Shown here in pieces: positions 1 through 7,565 of a stretch of DNA of 64,000 bases. The notes beneath the pieces were generated by a model, which was given only the letters and a program-made list of their open reading frames with translations, was not told the DNA's origin and made no database searches. The first letter of the stretch is position 1; each line of letters begins with the position of its first letter. A program made the position numbers and the translations under genes. The stretch lies in assembly GCF_015142735.1 (NCBI RefSeq), contig NZ_JACSPN010000015.1:48429-112428 (forward strand). Direction: 5' to 3'. This stretch comes from Oerskovia douganii (GTDB taxonomy: Bacteria > Actinomycetota > Actinomycetes > Actinomycetales > Cellulomonadaceae).

Positions 1-1
1 C

Positions 2-1042
2 TGGCTCGGCCTCCTGGGCGACGGCACGATCCGCAGCCACCCGCCCCTCGCGGTGCTCGCCGGGTACGTCGCGGTCTACGAGGGGCACGCCGCGGCCGCC
101 GAGCGCTGGGGGGCGGTCGCGGACGCGGCGTCGTCCGAGAGCGGGCCCACCGAGGGCGCGGCCGCGTTCGCCCCGGCCCGTGCGGCGTTCCGGGCCCTGC
201 GCTGCCCGGACGGCCCGCAGCGGATGCTCGACGACGCCCGCCTGGCCCTGGACTCCGAGCCGGGGTGGGGACCGTGGCGCGGCACGGCCCTCGTGCTGAG
301 CGGGGACGCGCACCGCCTGACCGGCGACGACGTGTCGGCCGCCCGCGACCTCGAGCTCTGCGTCGAGGCCGCGGACGCCCTGCAGGACGCCGACACCCTG
401 GTGCACGCGCAGGCGCAGCTCGCGGACCTCGACATGGACCACGGCCGGTGGGACAGCGCCGAGCAGCGCGTCCGGCAGGCGCTCGCGACGATCGAGGCCC
501 ACCGCACGGAGGACTACCCGACGAGCGCCCTGGGGTACGCCGCGGCCGCCCGTCTGGCCCTCCACACCCACGACCACGCACGGACCGTCGACCTCCTCAC
601 GCGGGGGATGCGCGCCAGGACGTTCAGCACGTACGCGTTCCCGACGCTCGCGGTGCGCGTGCGCCTCCGGCTCGCGCGCACGAGCTGGGCCACGGCCGAC
701 GTCGCAGCCGTCCGCCACCTCCTGCGAGAGATCGACGACGTCCTGCTGCGCCGTCCGGCGCTCGGCGTGCTGGTCGACGAGGTCGCGGACCTGCGCAAGT
801 CCTTCGACGCGGCCGGGCACGCGACCGCATCGACCGTCCCCGGCCCGCCCCTGACCCCGGCGGAGCTGCGGCTCCTGCCCTACCTCCAGACGCACCTGAC
901 GATCCGGGAGATCGGCGAGCGGCTCTTCGTGTCGCGCAACACCGCCAGCTCGGAGATCGGTTCGATCTACCGCAAGCTCGGCGTCTCGAGCCGGAGCGCG
1001 GCCGTGGAGCGCGCCGTCGACAGAGGACTGCTGGGCTCGTGA
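2..1042 (+). CDS. LuxR-family transcriptional regulator, 5' truncated by window edge
   Basis: The frame is open to the left edge, so the N-terminus lies outside; about 346 codons are visible. The last ~65 residues form a LuxR/GerE helix-turn-helix, beginning LTPAELRLLPYL and containing IREIGERLFVSRNTASSEI, ending close to the stop. The remainder is alanine-rich helical sequence without a clear motif, resembling the TPR-like repeats before the HTH of MalT/LAL-type regulators. Any N-terminal NTPase domain would be beyond the window, so that class assignment is inference. It converges on the CMD-family gene, with stops 4 bases apart. The DNA-binding role is well supported; the target genes are unknown. 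Confidence 0.85.
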   Translation, partial: WLGLLGDGTIRSHPPLAVLAGYVAVYEGHAAAAERWGAVADAASSESGPTEGAAAFAPARAAFRALRCPDGPQRMLDDARLALDSEPGWGPWRGTALVLSGDAHRLTGDDVSAARDLELCVEAADALQDADTLVHAQAQLADLDMDHGRWDSAEQRVRQALATIEAHRTEDYPTSALGYAAAARLALHTHDHARTVDLLTRGMRARTFSTYAFPTLAVRVRLRLARTSWATADVAAVRHLLREIDDVLLRRPALGVLVDEVADLRKSFDAAGHATASTVPGPPLTPAELRLLPYLQTHLTIREIGERLFVSRNTASSEIGSIYRKLGVSSRSAAVERAVDRGLLGS

Positions 1043-1046
1043 CCCC

Positions 1047-1367
1047 TCACCCGGGCTCGCGTGCGTCGAACGGGTCGTAGCCCAGGGCGAGGGCGAGCTT
1101 GGGTGCCGCGGCGACCACGGCCGGCAGCCCGACGATCGGGATGGTCGCCGCGAGGACGTCGACGATCTCCGCGGTCGTCGCCCCCGCCGTCACGGCCTCG
1201 TCGACCTCGCTGCCGTAGGTCGGCTCGGCCCCGCCCACCGCGACGAGAGCAGCGAGCCGGATCAGGGCGACGGTCCGGGGCTCGAGCACGGTCGACTCGA
1301 GCTCCAGGTCCTCCTCGAGCCGGGAGTCGTTGATCGCGAAGCGTCGAAGTCGGTCGGTGTAGTCCAC
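1047..1367 (-). CDS. Carboxymuconolactone decarboxylase (CMD/AhpD-like) family protein
   Basis: 106 residues with a GTG start. The central stretch (LEPRTVALIRLAALVAVGG, then a GAT-EEI-like GATTAEIVDVL) is the usual CMD-domain helix pattern. There is no CxxC pair, so an AhpD-type peroxidase activity is not supported. Members of this family act as small helical oligomeric enzymes or are uncharacterised. The gene stands alone, converging on the LuxR gene. The substrate is unknown. Confidence 0.75.
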   Translation of the reverse strand: MDYTDRLRRFAINDSRLEEDLELESTVLEPRTVALIRLAALVAVGGAEPTYGSEVDEAVTAGATTAEIVDVLAATIPIVGLPAVVAAAPKLALALGYDPFDAREPG

Positions 1368-1675
1368 GGTCTGGCCATCCTGTCGCCCGGGTCACGTCCT
1401 CCCATTGCCGCACGCGGCCCGACCACCCGCATCACGCCGATCACATGATCCGTGTCCGCCCCGGTCGTCGCCGGGCGTCCTGCGACGACCGGGGCCTCCG
1501 GCCGGACGAGGACGCGCCGGCCCGGCGGCCCCGAGTTCATGCGGTCTGCATGACGACGCCGACGCGCGGTTCGTCGGATGCTGGCAGGAGCGCGGGACGA
1601 CACGTGCGCCCTCCCTCCGCCGGCTCCGGACGTCCGGGCGGCGGGGAGGGGCCCCGGAGGAGAGGACCGAGACCC
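1368..1675. other. Intergenic region between divergent genes
   Basis: 308 bases between the CMD gene (minus) and the DUF6325 gene (plus), holding the promoters of both. It contains a short inverted repeat, GATCA-N2-TGATC, at 1439-1450, which could be a small operator. No ORF with convincing coding character was seen: the frame upstream of 1676 stays open but is arginine-rich and lacks a ribosome binding site. Confidence 0.5.
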
Positions 1676-2125
1676 ATGACCCAGGACCCGAACGACGCCC
1701 AGGACACCGGCCCCATCGACTACCTCGTCGTGGAGTTCACGTCCGACGCGATGACGGGAGAGGCCTTCCCCCTGCTCGTCGACCTCGTCGACCGCGGGAT
1801 CGTCCGCGTCCTCGACCTGCTCGTGCTGCGCAAGGAGGACGACGGGACCGTGACGGGCCTCGAGCTCGACGAGCTCGCCGACGGCTCGACGGGGCTCGAG
1901 ATCTTCTCGGGAGCCCAGTCGGGACTCCTGGGGCACGAGGACCTCGCCGAGGCCGCGGAGGCCGTCGAGCCGGGCAGGACGGCCGCCGTGCTCGTGTACG
2001 AGAACGTCTGGGCGGCACCGTTCGCCTCGGCCCTGCGCCGTGGCGGCGCCCAGCTCGTCGCGAGCGGGCGGATCCCGGTGCAGGCGGTCCTCGCAGCGCT
2101 CGACGCCGCCGAGACGACCAGCTGA
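1676..2125 (+). CDS. DUF6325 family protein
   Basis: 149 residues. The start is the ATG at 1676, preceded by a GGAGGAGAGG ribosome binding site; the longer upstream frame is probably not translated. The sequence is acidic and soluble, beginning IDYLVVEFTSDAMTGEAFPLL, with a C-terminal helix ending GRIPVQAVLAALDAAE. This matches DUF6325 (formerly grouped with DUF1269-like) proteins of actinobacteria. It lies 27 bases before a SHOCT protein and is probably co-transcribed with the next two genes. No enzymatic motif is visible; the function is unknown, with an envelope-stress association guessed only from its neighbours. Confidence 0.7.
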   Translation: MTQDPNDAQDTGPIDYLVVEFTSDAMTGEAFPLLVDLVDRGIVRVLDLLVLRKEDDGTVTGLELDELADGSTGLEIFSGAQSGLLGHEDLAEAAEAVEPGRTAAVLVYENVWAAPFASALRRGGAQLVASGRIPVQAVLAALDAAETTS

Positions 2126-2152
2126 CGACCCGTCCGACCGAGAGGAAGCACC

Positions 2153-2443
2153 ATGGGACTCATCCGAGGAGTCGCACGCACCGCCGTCGTCGCCGGCACG
2201 GCGACCGCCGTCTCCAACCGCGTCTCCCGCCGGCAGGCCGGACGCTGGGCCGCCCAGGAGGAGCCGCCGCCCCAGCAGGCGCCCCAGCCGACGTACGCGG
2301 CACCGCCCCCGGCGCCCGCACAGGCCCCGACCGGCATGGACGCCAAGATCGCCCAGCTCACGCAGCTCGGCACGCTGCGCGACCAGGGAGTGCTGAGCCC
2401 TGCCGAGTTCGAGGCGCAGAAGGCTCAGATCCTCGCCGGTTGA
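2153..2443 (+). CDS. SHOCT domain-containing small protein
   Basis: 96 residues. The N-terminus (residues 1-25) is a weakly hydrophobic helix, followed by a proline/alanine/glutamine linker (EEPPPQQAPQPTYAAPP) and a C-terminal SHOCT domain (KIAQLTQLGTLRDQGVLSPA, then EFEAQKAQIL). SHOCT is a short oligomerisation-type helix-turn-helix found at protein termini. An AGAGGAAGCACC ribosome binding site precedes the ATG. It is the middle gene of a three-gene unit whose last member also ends in a SHOCT-like segment, suggesting the two interact. Confidence 0.75.
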   Translation: MGLIRGVARTAVVAGTATAVSNRVSRRQAGRWAAQEEPPPQQAPQPTYAAPPPAPAQAPTGMDAKIAQLTQLGTLRDQGVLSPAEFEAQKAQILAG

Positions 2444-2470
2444 CCGGCACCCACCTGAGGAGGAGTTCGC

Positions 2471-2854
2471 ATGGACAGCTTCATGGACTGGTTCTGGCTG
2501 ATGGTCTGGTGGTTCTTCTTCTTCATGTACCTGATGATCCTGTTCCGGATCCTCGCCGACCTCTTCCGCGACCACGAGCTGAGCGGCTGGTGGAAGGCGC
2601 TGTGGATCGTCGCCCTCGTCGTCTTCCCGTTCGTGTCCGCGCTGGTCTACGTCATCGCCCGGGGCCGCGGGATGGCCGAGCGCCAGATGCAGGACATGTC
2701 CCAGGCCAAGGCGCAGACCGACGCCTACATCAGGGACGTCTCCGGCTCGCAGTCCTCGGCAGCGACCCAGATCGCCGATGCCAAGGCGCTGCTCGACTCC
2801 GGGGTGATCGACCAGGACGAGTTCGCGACGCTCAAGGCGAAGGCCCTGGCCTGA
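2471..2854 (+). CDS. PLDc_N-like membrane protein with C-terminal SHOCT-like segment
   Basis: 127 residues. Two membrane segments are seen at about residues 8-28 and 44-64 (MVWWFFFFMYLMILFRIL and WKALWIVALVVFPFVSALVY), the arrangement of phospholipase D-nuclease N-terminal (PLDc_N) membrane proteins. The cytoplasmic tail ends in a SHOCT-like segment (AKALLDSGVIDQDEFATLKA). The start ATG has a GAGGAGG site nine bases upstream. It ends the three-gene unit and is followed by a strong hairpin. Role unknown; probably an inner-membrane partner of the preceding SHOCT protein. Confidence 0.75.
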   Translation: MDSFMDWFWLMVWWFFFFMYLMILFRILADLFRDHELSGWWKALWIVALVVFPFVSALVYVIARGRGMAERQMQDMSQAKAQTDAYIRDVSGSQSSAATQIADAKALLDSGVIDQDEFATLKAKALA

Positions 2855-2859
2855 GCGCC

Positions 2860-2893
2860 CGGACCTGCCGGTCCCTGGCGACCGGCAGGTCCG
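2860..2893. terminator. Bidirectional terminator hairpin
   Basis: Perfect 14-bp inverted repeat, CGGACCTGCCGGTC (2860-2873) and its complement (2880-2893) with a 6-base loop. It sits between the convergent membrane-protein gene and glnE and could serve both strands. There is no long T-run, as is usual for high-GC actinobacteria. Confidence 0.75.
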
Positions 2894-2911
2894 GGGCGTC
2901 GGCGCGACGCC

Positions 2912-5900
2912 TCAGTCCTCGCCGTAGAACACCCGCTCCATGACGGCCCGCGCGCGCCGCGCGGTGCGCAGGTAGCGTTCCTCGAGCTCGGCCCCCGACT
3001 CCTCGTCCCCGATCACCCGGGCGAGGCCGGTCAGCGCCCGGATCTCGTGGGGCAGCACGTCGGCCGACGGGCCGCCGGTGCGCCCCGACCAGAGCACGAG
3101 CGCGCTGCGCAACCACGACGCGAGGTGCCACGACTCCCCCAGGGTCGCTGCGTCGTCGGGCGTCACCAGGCCCGCGTCCGCGGCGGCCTCCAGGGCGTCG
3201 ATCGTCGAGGTCGTGCGCAGGCCCGCGACCTCGTGCGCGTGCTGGAGCTGGAGGAGCTGGACGGTCCACTCGACGTCGGAGACCCCGCCCCGGCCGAGCT
3301 TGAGGTGCCGCGACGGGTCGACGCCGCGCGGCAGCCGCTCCGACTCGACGCGCGCCTTGATGCGTCGCACCTCGCGCACGGCCGCCGGGTCGAGCCCGCC
3401 CGACGGGTAGCGCAAGGGGTCGACCAGGGCCACGAACCGTTCGCCCAGCCCAGGGTCCCCCGCAGCCGGACGGGCCCGCAGCAGCGCCTGGGACTCCCAC
3501 ACGGCGGACCAGCGGTCGTAGTACTCGGCGTACGACGCGAACGAGCGCACGAGCGGGCCGTTGCGTCCCTCGGGGCGCAGGTCGGCGTCGACGGGCAGCC
3601 CGGGCTCGGGCCCCATGTCGCCCAGCAGCGAGCGCAGCCGGGTCGCGACGACGAGCGCGAACGCCTGGGCCTCGCGGTCGCTCGCGCCCTCCGTGGGCTC
3701 GTGCACGAACATGACGTCCGCGTCCGAGCCGTAGCCCATCTCGCGCCCGCCGAGGCGCCCCATCGCGATGATCGCGCACCGGGCCGGGTCCTCGTCGGGG
3801 CCCGCGACGCCCAGCTCCTGGCGCGCGACGAACTGCGCCACGCGCAGCCCACCCACGAGCGTCACGTCGGCCGCGTCCGAGATGGCCCGCGCGGCGTCGA
3901 CAGGGCTCACGACCCGCAGGATCTCCGCAGCCCCCGTGCGGGCGAGCTCGCGGCGGCGCACGGCCCGCAGCGCGGTCGCCGCAGGGATCGCGACCTCGGC
4001 GCGCGTCAGGATCGCGTCGGCCTCCTTCGTGAGGCGTCCGGCCCCGCGCGGCAGCAGGTCCGCGTCGTCGGCGAGCCAGGCCACGGACTCGGGCGAGCGC
4101 GAGAGCGCGTCGGCCATGTACCGCGAGCTCGAGAGCAGCGTCGCGAGACGGTACGCGGCCGACCCCGAGTCCCGCAGCAGCTTGAGGTACCAGTGCGTCG
4201 AGCCGAGCTCCTCGGACAGCTTGCGGAAGTTCAGCAGCCCCGCGTCCGGGTCGGCGCCCTCGGCGAACCACCCGAGCATCACGGGCAGGAGCTGGCGCTG
4301 GATCGCGGCCCGCCGGCTCACCCCTTCGGTGAGCGCGACGACGTGGCGCAGCGCGCCCGCGGGGTCGCGGTAGCCGATCGCCTGGAAGCGCGCCTTGGCG
4401 GCCTCCGGGGCCAGGCTCGCCTCCTCGGCGGAGAGCTGGGCGGTGGCCGGCAGCAGCGGCCGGTAGAAGAGCTCCTCGTGCAGCGCACGCACCTCGCGGC
4501 GCGTCGCACGCCAGCGCTCGAGCAGGCCGTCGGCGCCCTCGGCGCGCATGCCCACCGACCGGGCCAGACGGCGCAGGTCGTCCTCGCCCGTCGGCATCAG
4601 GTGGGTGCGGCGCAGCCGGAAGAGCTGGATGCGGTGCTCGAGCGAGCGCAGGAACCGGTAGCAGACCGCGAGACGCGCCGCGTGCTCGCGCCCCACGTAC
4701 CCGCCCGCCGCCAGGGCCGCGAGCGCCGTGAGCGTGCTGGGGCTGCGGATCGTGTCGTCGGCGCGCCCGTGCACGAGCTGCAGGAGCTGGACCGTGAACT
4801 CGACGTCGCGCAACCCGCCCTTGCCGAGCTTGAGCTGGCGGTCGGCCTCCGCGGCGGGCACGTGGTCCTCGACGCGGCGGCGCATCGCCTGGGAGTCCTC
4901 GACGAAGTTCTCGCGCGTCACGGCCGACCACACGAACGGGTTGATCGCGTCGTGGTAGGCCGCGCCGAGCTCGTGGTCGCCCGCGACCAGGCGCGCCTTG
5001 AGCAGCGCCTGGAACTCCCACGTCTTGGCCCAGCGCTCGTAGTACGCGACGTGGCTCGCGAGCGTGCGCACGAGCGGTCCGTTCTTGCCCTCGGGGCGCA
5101 GCGCGGCGTCGACGGGCCACAGCGGCGGCTCCGACGACGTCCCCTGGCACGCGCGCGCGAGGCCCGTCGCGAGGCGCGCGCCGACGGTCGTCGCGTACTC
5201 CTCGTCGAAGCCCTCGGCGGGCTCGGCCACGTAGACCACGTCGACGTCCGAGACGTAGTTCAGCTCGCGCCCCCCGCACTTGCCCATGCCGATGACCGCG
5301 AGCCGGACCCCCGCCCCGTGGTCGTCGAGCTCGCAGCGCGCGATCGCGAGCGCGGCCTCGAGCGCCGCTGCCGCGAGGTCCGCGAGCGCCGCCGCGACGG
5401 CCGGCATGCGTGTGAGCGGCTCGGTCGACGTGAGGTCGGTCGCGGCGATCCGCAGCAGCCGGGCACGGTAGGCGCGCCGCATGGCGGCCGTCGCGGCCGG
5501 CGTGGGCAGGGCCGCGACGGGCTGGTGGGCGTCGGGGTCGGCCGCGACGGCGCGCAGCAGCTCGGCCCGGACGGCCCCCGCGTCGACGCCCGTGCCCGCC
5601 GTGGGGTCCGCGACGACGGCCAGCAGGTCCGGGTGGGACACCAGCTCGTCGCCGAGCGCGACCGAGGCGCCGAGCACCGCGAGCAGGCGGTCCCGACCCG
5701 ACGGGACCGACGGGTCGGCAGGCTCGGTCGCGTCCCCGGTCCCCGGGGCGCTCGTGAGCACCTCGCGGAACGCCCGGCACAGGCCCTCGTCCCCGCCGAC
5801 CGCGGTCGAGAGCCGCGCGAGCTGGAGCAGCGCCAGGTCCGGGTCGGCGGTCGCGCCGAGCGCGACCAGCACGTCCTCGGGCAGGGGGCCCACGACGGCC

Positions 5901-6058
5901 CCGAGGTCCTTGTCGTCGAGCAGCGACGCCGAGCGGGTGACGTCGGTGAACCCGAGCCTGCGCAGTCGCGAGGTCACCGTGGGGCGGCGCGAACCGCCCG
6001 GCGAGCCGACGCTGCCCGGGCGCGCGACGCCGTCGGGCCCCGCGGTCACGACGACCAC
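2912..6058 (-). CDS. glnE: Bifunctional glutamine synthetase adenylyltransferase/adenylyl-removing enzyme
   Basis: 1048 residues, the expected length. GlnE attaches AMP to glutamine synthetase and removes it, tuning ammonium assimilation. Two nucleotidyltransferase repeats are visible: GMGKCGGRELNYVSDVDVVY near residues 257-277 and AMGRLGGREMGYGSDADVMF near 762-782, each with the paired aspartates that bind metal. Each is followed by a GKGGLRDVEFTVQLLQL- or GRGGVSDVEWTVQLLQL-type GlnD/GlnE helical segment. The gene lies 28 bases downstream of glnA2 on the same strand and is probably co-transcribed. The start is GTG 6058; a nearby GTG two codons later is equally possible. The adjacent GlnA2 lacks the modified tyrosine, so the real substrate is presumably a GlnA1 encoded elsewhere. 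Confidence 0.96.
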   Translation of the reverse strand: MVVVTAGPDGVARPGSVGSPGGSRRPTVTSRLRRLGFTDVTRSASLLDDKDLGAVVGPLPEDVLVALGATADPDLALLQLARLSTAVGGDEGLCRAFREVLTSAPGTGDATEPADPSVPSGRDRLLAVLGASVALGDELVSHPDLLAVVADPTAGTGVDAGAVRAELLRAVAADPDAHQPVAALPTPAATAAMRRAYRARLLRIAATDLTSTEPLTRMPAVAAALADLAAAALEAALAIARCELDDHGAGVRLAVIGMGKCGGRELNYVSDVDVVYVAEPAEGFDEEYATTVGARLATGLARACQGTSSEPPLWPVDAALRPEGKNGPLVRTLASHVAYYERWAKTWEFQALLKARLVAGDHELGAAYHDAINPFVWSAVTRENFVEDSQAMRRRVEDHVPAAEADRQLKLGKGGLRDVEFTVQLLQLVHGRADDTIRSPSTLTALAALAAGGYVGREHAARLAVCYRFLRSLEHRIQLFRLRRTHLMPTGEDDLRRLARSVGMRAEGADGLLERWRATRREVRALHEELFYRPLLPATAQLSAEEASLAPEAAKARFQAIGYRDPAGALRHVVALTEGVSRRAAIQRQLLPVMLGWFAEGADPDAGLLNFRKLSEELGSTHWYLKLLRDSGSAAYRLATLLSSSRYMADALSRSPESVAWLADDADLLPRGAGRLTKEADAILTRAEVAIPAATALRAVRRRELARTGAAEILRVVSPVDAARAISDAADVTLVGGLRVAQFVARQELGVAGPDEDPARCAIIAMGRLGGREMGYGSDADVMFVHEPTEGASDREAQAFALVVATRLRSLLGDMGPEPGLPVDADLRPEGRNGPLVRSFASYAEYYDRWSAVWESQALLRARPAAGDPGLGERFVALVDPLRYPSGGLDPAAVREVRRIKARVESERLPRGVDPSRHLKLGRGGVSDVEWTVQLLQLQHAHEVAGLRTTSTIDALEAAADAGLVTPDDAATLGESWHLASWLRSALVLWSGRTGGPSADVLPHEIRALTGLARVIGDEESGAELEERYLRTARRARAVMERVFYGED

Positions 6059-6086
6059 CGGGACCCGACGGACCGGGGCGAGTGCC

Positions 6087-7424
6087 TCACAGGACCTGGA
6101 GGAACCGCTTCAGCTCGAACGGCGTGACCTGCGAGCGGTACGCGTCCCACTCCTGCCGCTTGTTGCGCAGCACGAAGTCGAACACGTGCTCGCCCAGGGT
6201 CTCGGCGACGAGCTCGGACGTCTCCATGATCTGGATCGCGGCGTCGAGCGACTGCGGCAGCGGCTTGATGCCGAGCGCACGACGCTCGGCGTCGGTGAGC
6301 TCCCACACGTCGTCCTCGGTCTCCTCGGGCAGCTCGTAGCCCTCCTCGATGCCCTTGAGCCCTGCCGCGAGGATGACGGCGTACGCCAGGTACGGGTTGG
6401 TCGCGGAGTCGAGGGCGCGGTACTCGATGCGGCTCGAGTTGCCCTTGCCCGGCTTGTACATGGGCACGCGCACGAGCGCCGAACGGTTGTTGTGACCCCA
6501 GCACACGTAGCTCGGGGCCTCGGCCCCGCCCCACAGGCGCTTGTACGAGTTCACGTACTGGTTCGTGATCGCGGTGATCTCCGCGGCGTGCACCAGCAGG
6601 CCCGCGATGAACGAGCGCGCGGTCTTCGACAGCTCGAACTGCGCGCCGGGCTCGTGGAACGCGTTGCGGTCGCCCTCGAACAGCGACAGGTGCGTGTGCA
6701 TCCCGGACCCCGGCTGGTCCGCCATGGGCTTGGGCATGAACGACGCGAAGACCCCCTGCTCCAGGGCGACCTCCTTGACGACCGTGCGGAACGTCATGAG
6801 GTTGTCTGCCGTGGTCAGGGCGTCGGCGTAGCGCAGGTCGATCTCGTTCTGGCCGGGGCCGGCCTCGTGGTGGGAGAACTCCACCGAGATGCCCATCGAC
6901 TCGAGCATCGTGATCGCCGCGCGGCGGAAGTCGTGCGTCGATCCCCGCGCCAGGTGGTCGAAGTACCCGCCCTGGTCCACCGGGACGAGCGGCGACGACG
7001 CGTCGGCCGGGTGGTTGAAGAGGTAGAACTCGACCTCGGGGTGCGTGTAGAACGTGAACCCCTTGTCGCTCGCCTTGGCGAGCGCGCGCTTGAGCACGTT
7101 GCGCGAGTCCGCGAGCGAGGGCTCGCCGTCCGGCGTGAGGATGTCGCAGAACATCCTCGCGGTCCCGTGCCGCTCCCCGCGCCACGGGAGCACCTGGAAC
7201 GTGGTGGGGTCGGGGCGCGCGATCATGTCGGCCTCGTACACGCGCGTGAGGCCCTCGATCGAGCTGCCGTCGAAGCCGATGCCCTCCGCGAACGCGGACT
7301 CGAGCTCCGCGGGGGCCACGGCGACCGACTTGAGCATCCCCAGCACGTCGGTGAACCAGAGACGGATGAAGCGGATGTCGCGCTCCTCGACCGTGCGGAG
7401 CACGAACTCCTGCTGCCTGTCCAT
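6087..7424 (-). CDS. glnA2: Type I glutamine synthetase, GlnA2 class
   Basis: 445 residues. It condenses glutamate and ammonia to glutamine using ATP. Typical GS motifs are present: EGIGFDGSSIEGL near the N-terminus, EVEFYLF metal ligands, the SGMHTHLSLF loop, NRSALVRVP and the SSRIEYRALD active-site strand. The length and the glnA2-glnE order match mycobacterial Rv2222c-Rv2221c. At the position of the adenylylated tyrosine of GlnA1 (NLYDLP-type motif) this protein reads EDDVWELT, with Trp374, so it cannot be adenylylated there. The start ATG lies seven bases after a CAGGAT hexamer and may be leaderless. It is divergent from nadE. Confidence 0.95.
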   Translation of the reverse strand: MDRQQEFVLRTVEERDIRFIRLWFTDVLGMLKSVAVAPAELESAFAEGIGFDGSSIEGLTRVYEADMIARPDPTTFQVLPWRGERHGTARMFCDILTPDGEPSLADSRNVLKRALAKASDKGFTFYTHPEVEFYLFNHPADASSPLVPVDQGGYFDHLARGSTHDFRRAAITMLESMGISVEFSHHEAGPGQNEIDLRYADALTTADNLMTFRTVVKEVALEQGVFASFMPKPMADQPGSGMHTHLSLFEGDRNAFHEPGAQFELSKTARSFIAGLLVHAAEITAITNQYVNSYKRLWGGAEAPSYVCWGHNNRSALVRVPMYKPGKGNSSRIEYRALDSATNPYLAYAVILAAGLKGIEEGYELPEETEDDVWELTDAERRALGIKPLPQSLDAAIQIMETSELVAETLGEHVFDFVLRNKRQEWDAYRSQVTPFELKRFLQVL

Positions 7425-7447
7425 GGGCTACATCCTGCCTGAAGAGT

Positions 7448-7463
7448 GTGACGAGCGGGTTAC
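7448..7463. promoter_or_regulatory. Candidate GlnR-type operator in the glnA2-nadE intergenic region
   Basis: GTGAC-N6-GTTAC on the plus strand (GTAAC-N6-GTCAC on the glnA2 strand) lies 24-39 bases upstream of the glnA2 start codon. GlnR boxes in actinobacteria are spaced 5-mers of the gTnAC-N6-GaAAC kind, so this is a partial match. It is placed where an activator or repressor of a leaderless glnA2 promoter would act. Pattern match only. Confidence 0.3.
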
Positions 7464-7552
7464 GTCGCGTCCGGACGCGGACGGCGTGTCCCCAGCGTCC
7501 CACGACCTGCGCAGCTCGGGGTGCGGATGGGCACCTGACCGGCGGGTTCGCA

Positions 7553-7558
7553 TAGGCT
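7553..7558 (+). promoter_or_regulatory. Predicted -10 box of nadE (leaderless)
   Basis: TAGGCT, seven bases before the nadE ATG. Transcription would start at or next to the start codon; no Shine-Dalgarno sequence is present. Confidence 0.55.
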
Positions 7559-7565
7559 GACGGGT

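Noticed and set aside
3047..6127. 1026-codon open frame on the plus strand opposite glnE
   Set aside because: Composition is Arg/Val/Glu/Gln repeats typical of antisense shadows in high-GC DNA, and glnE is unambiguous on the other strand.
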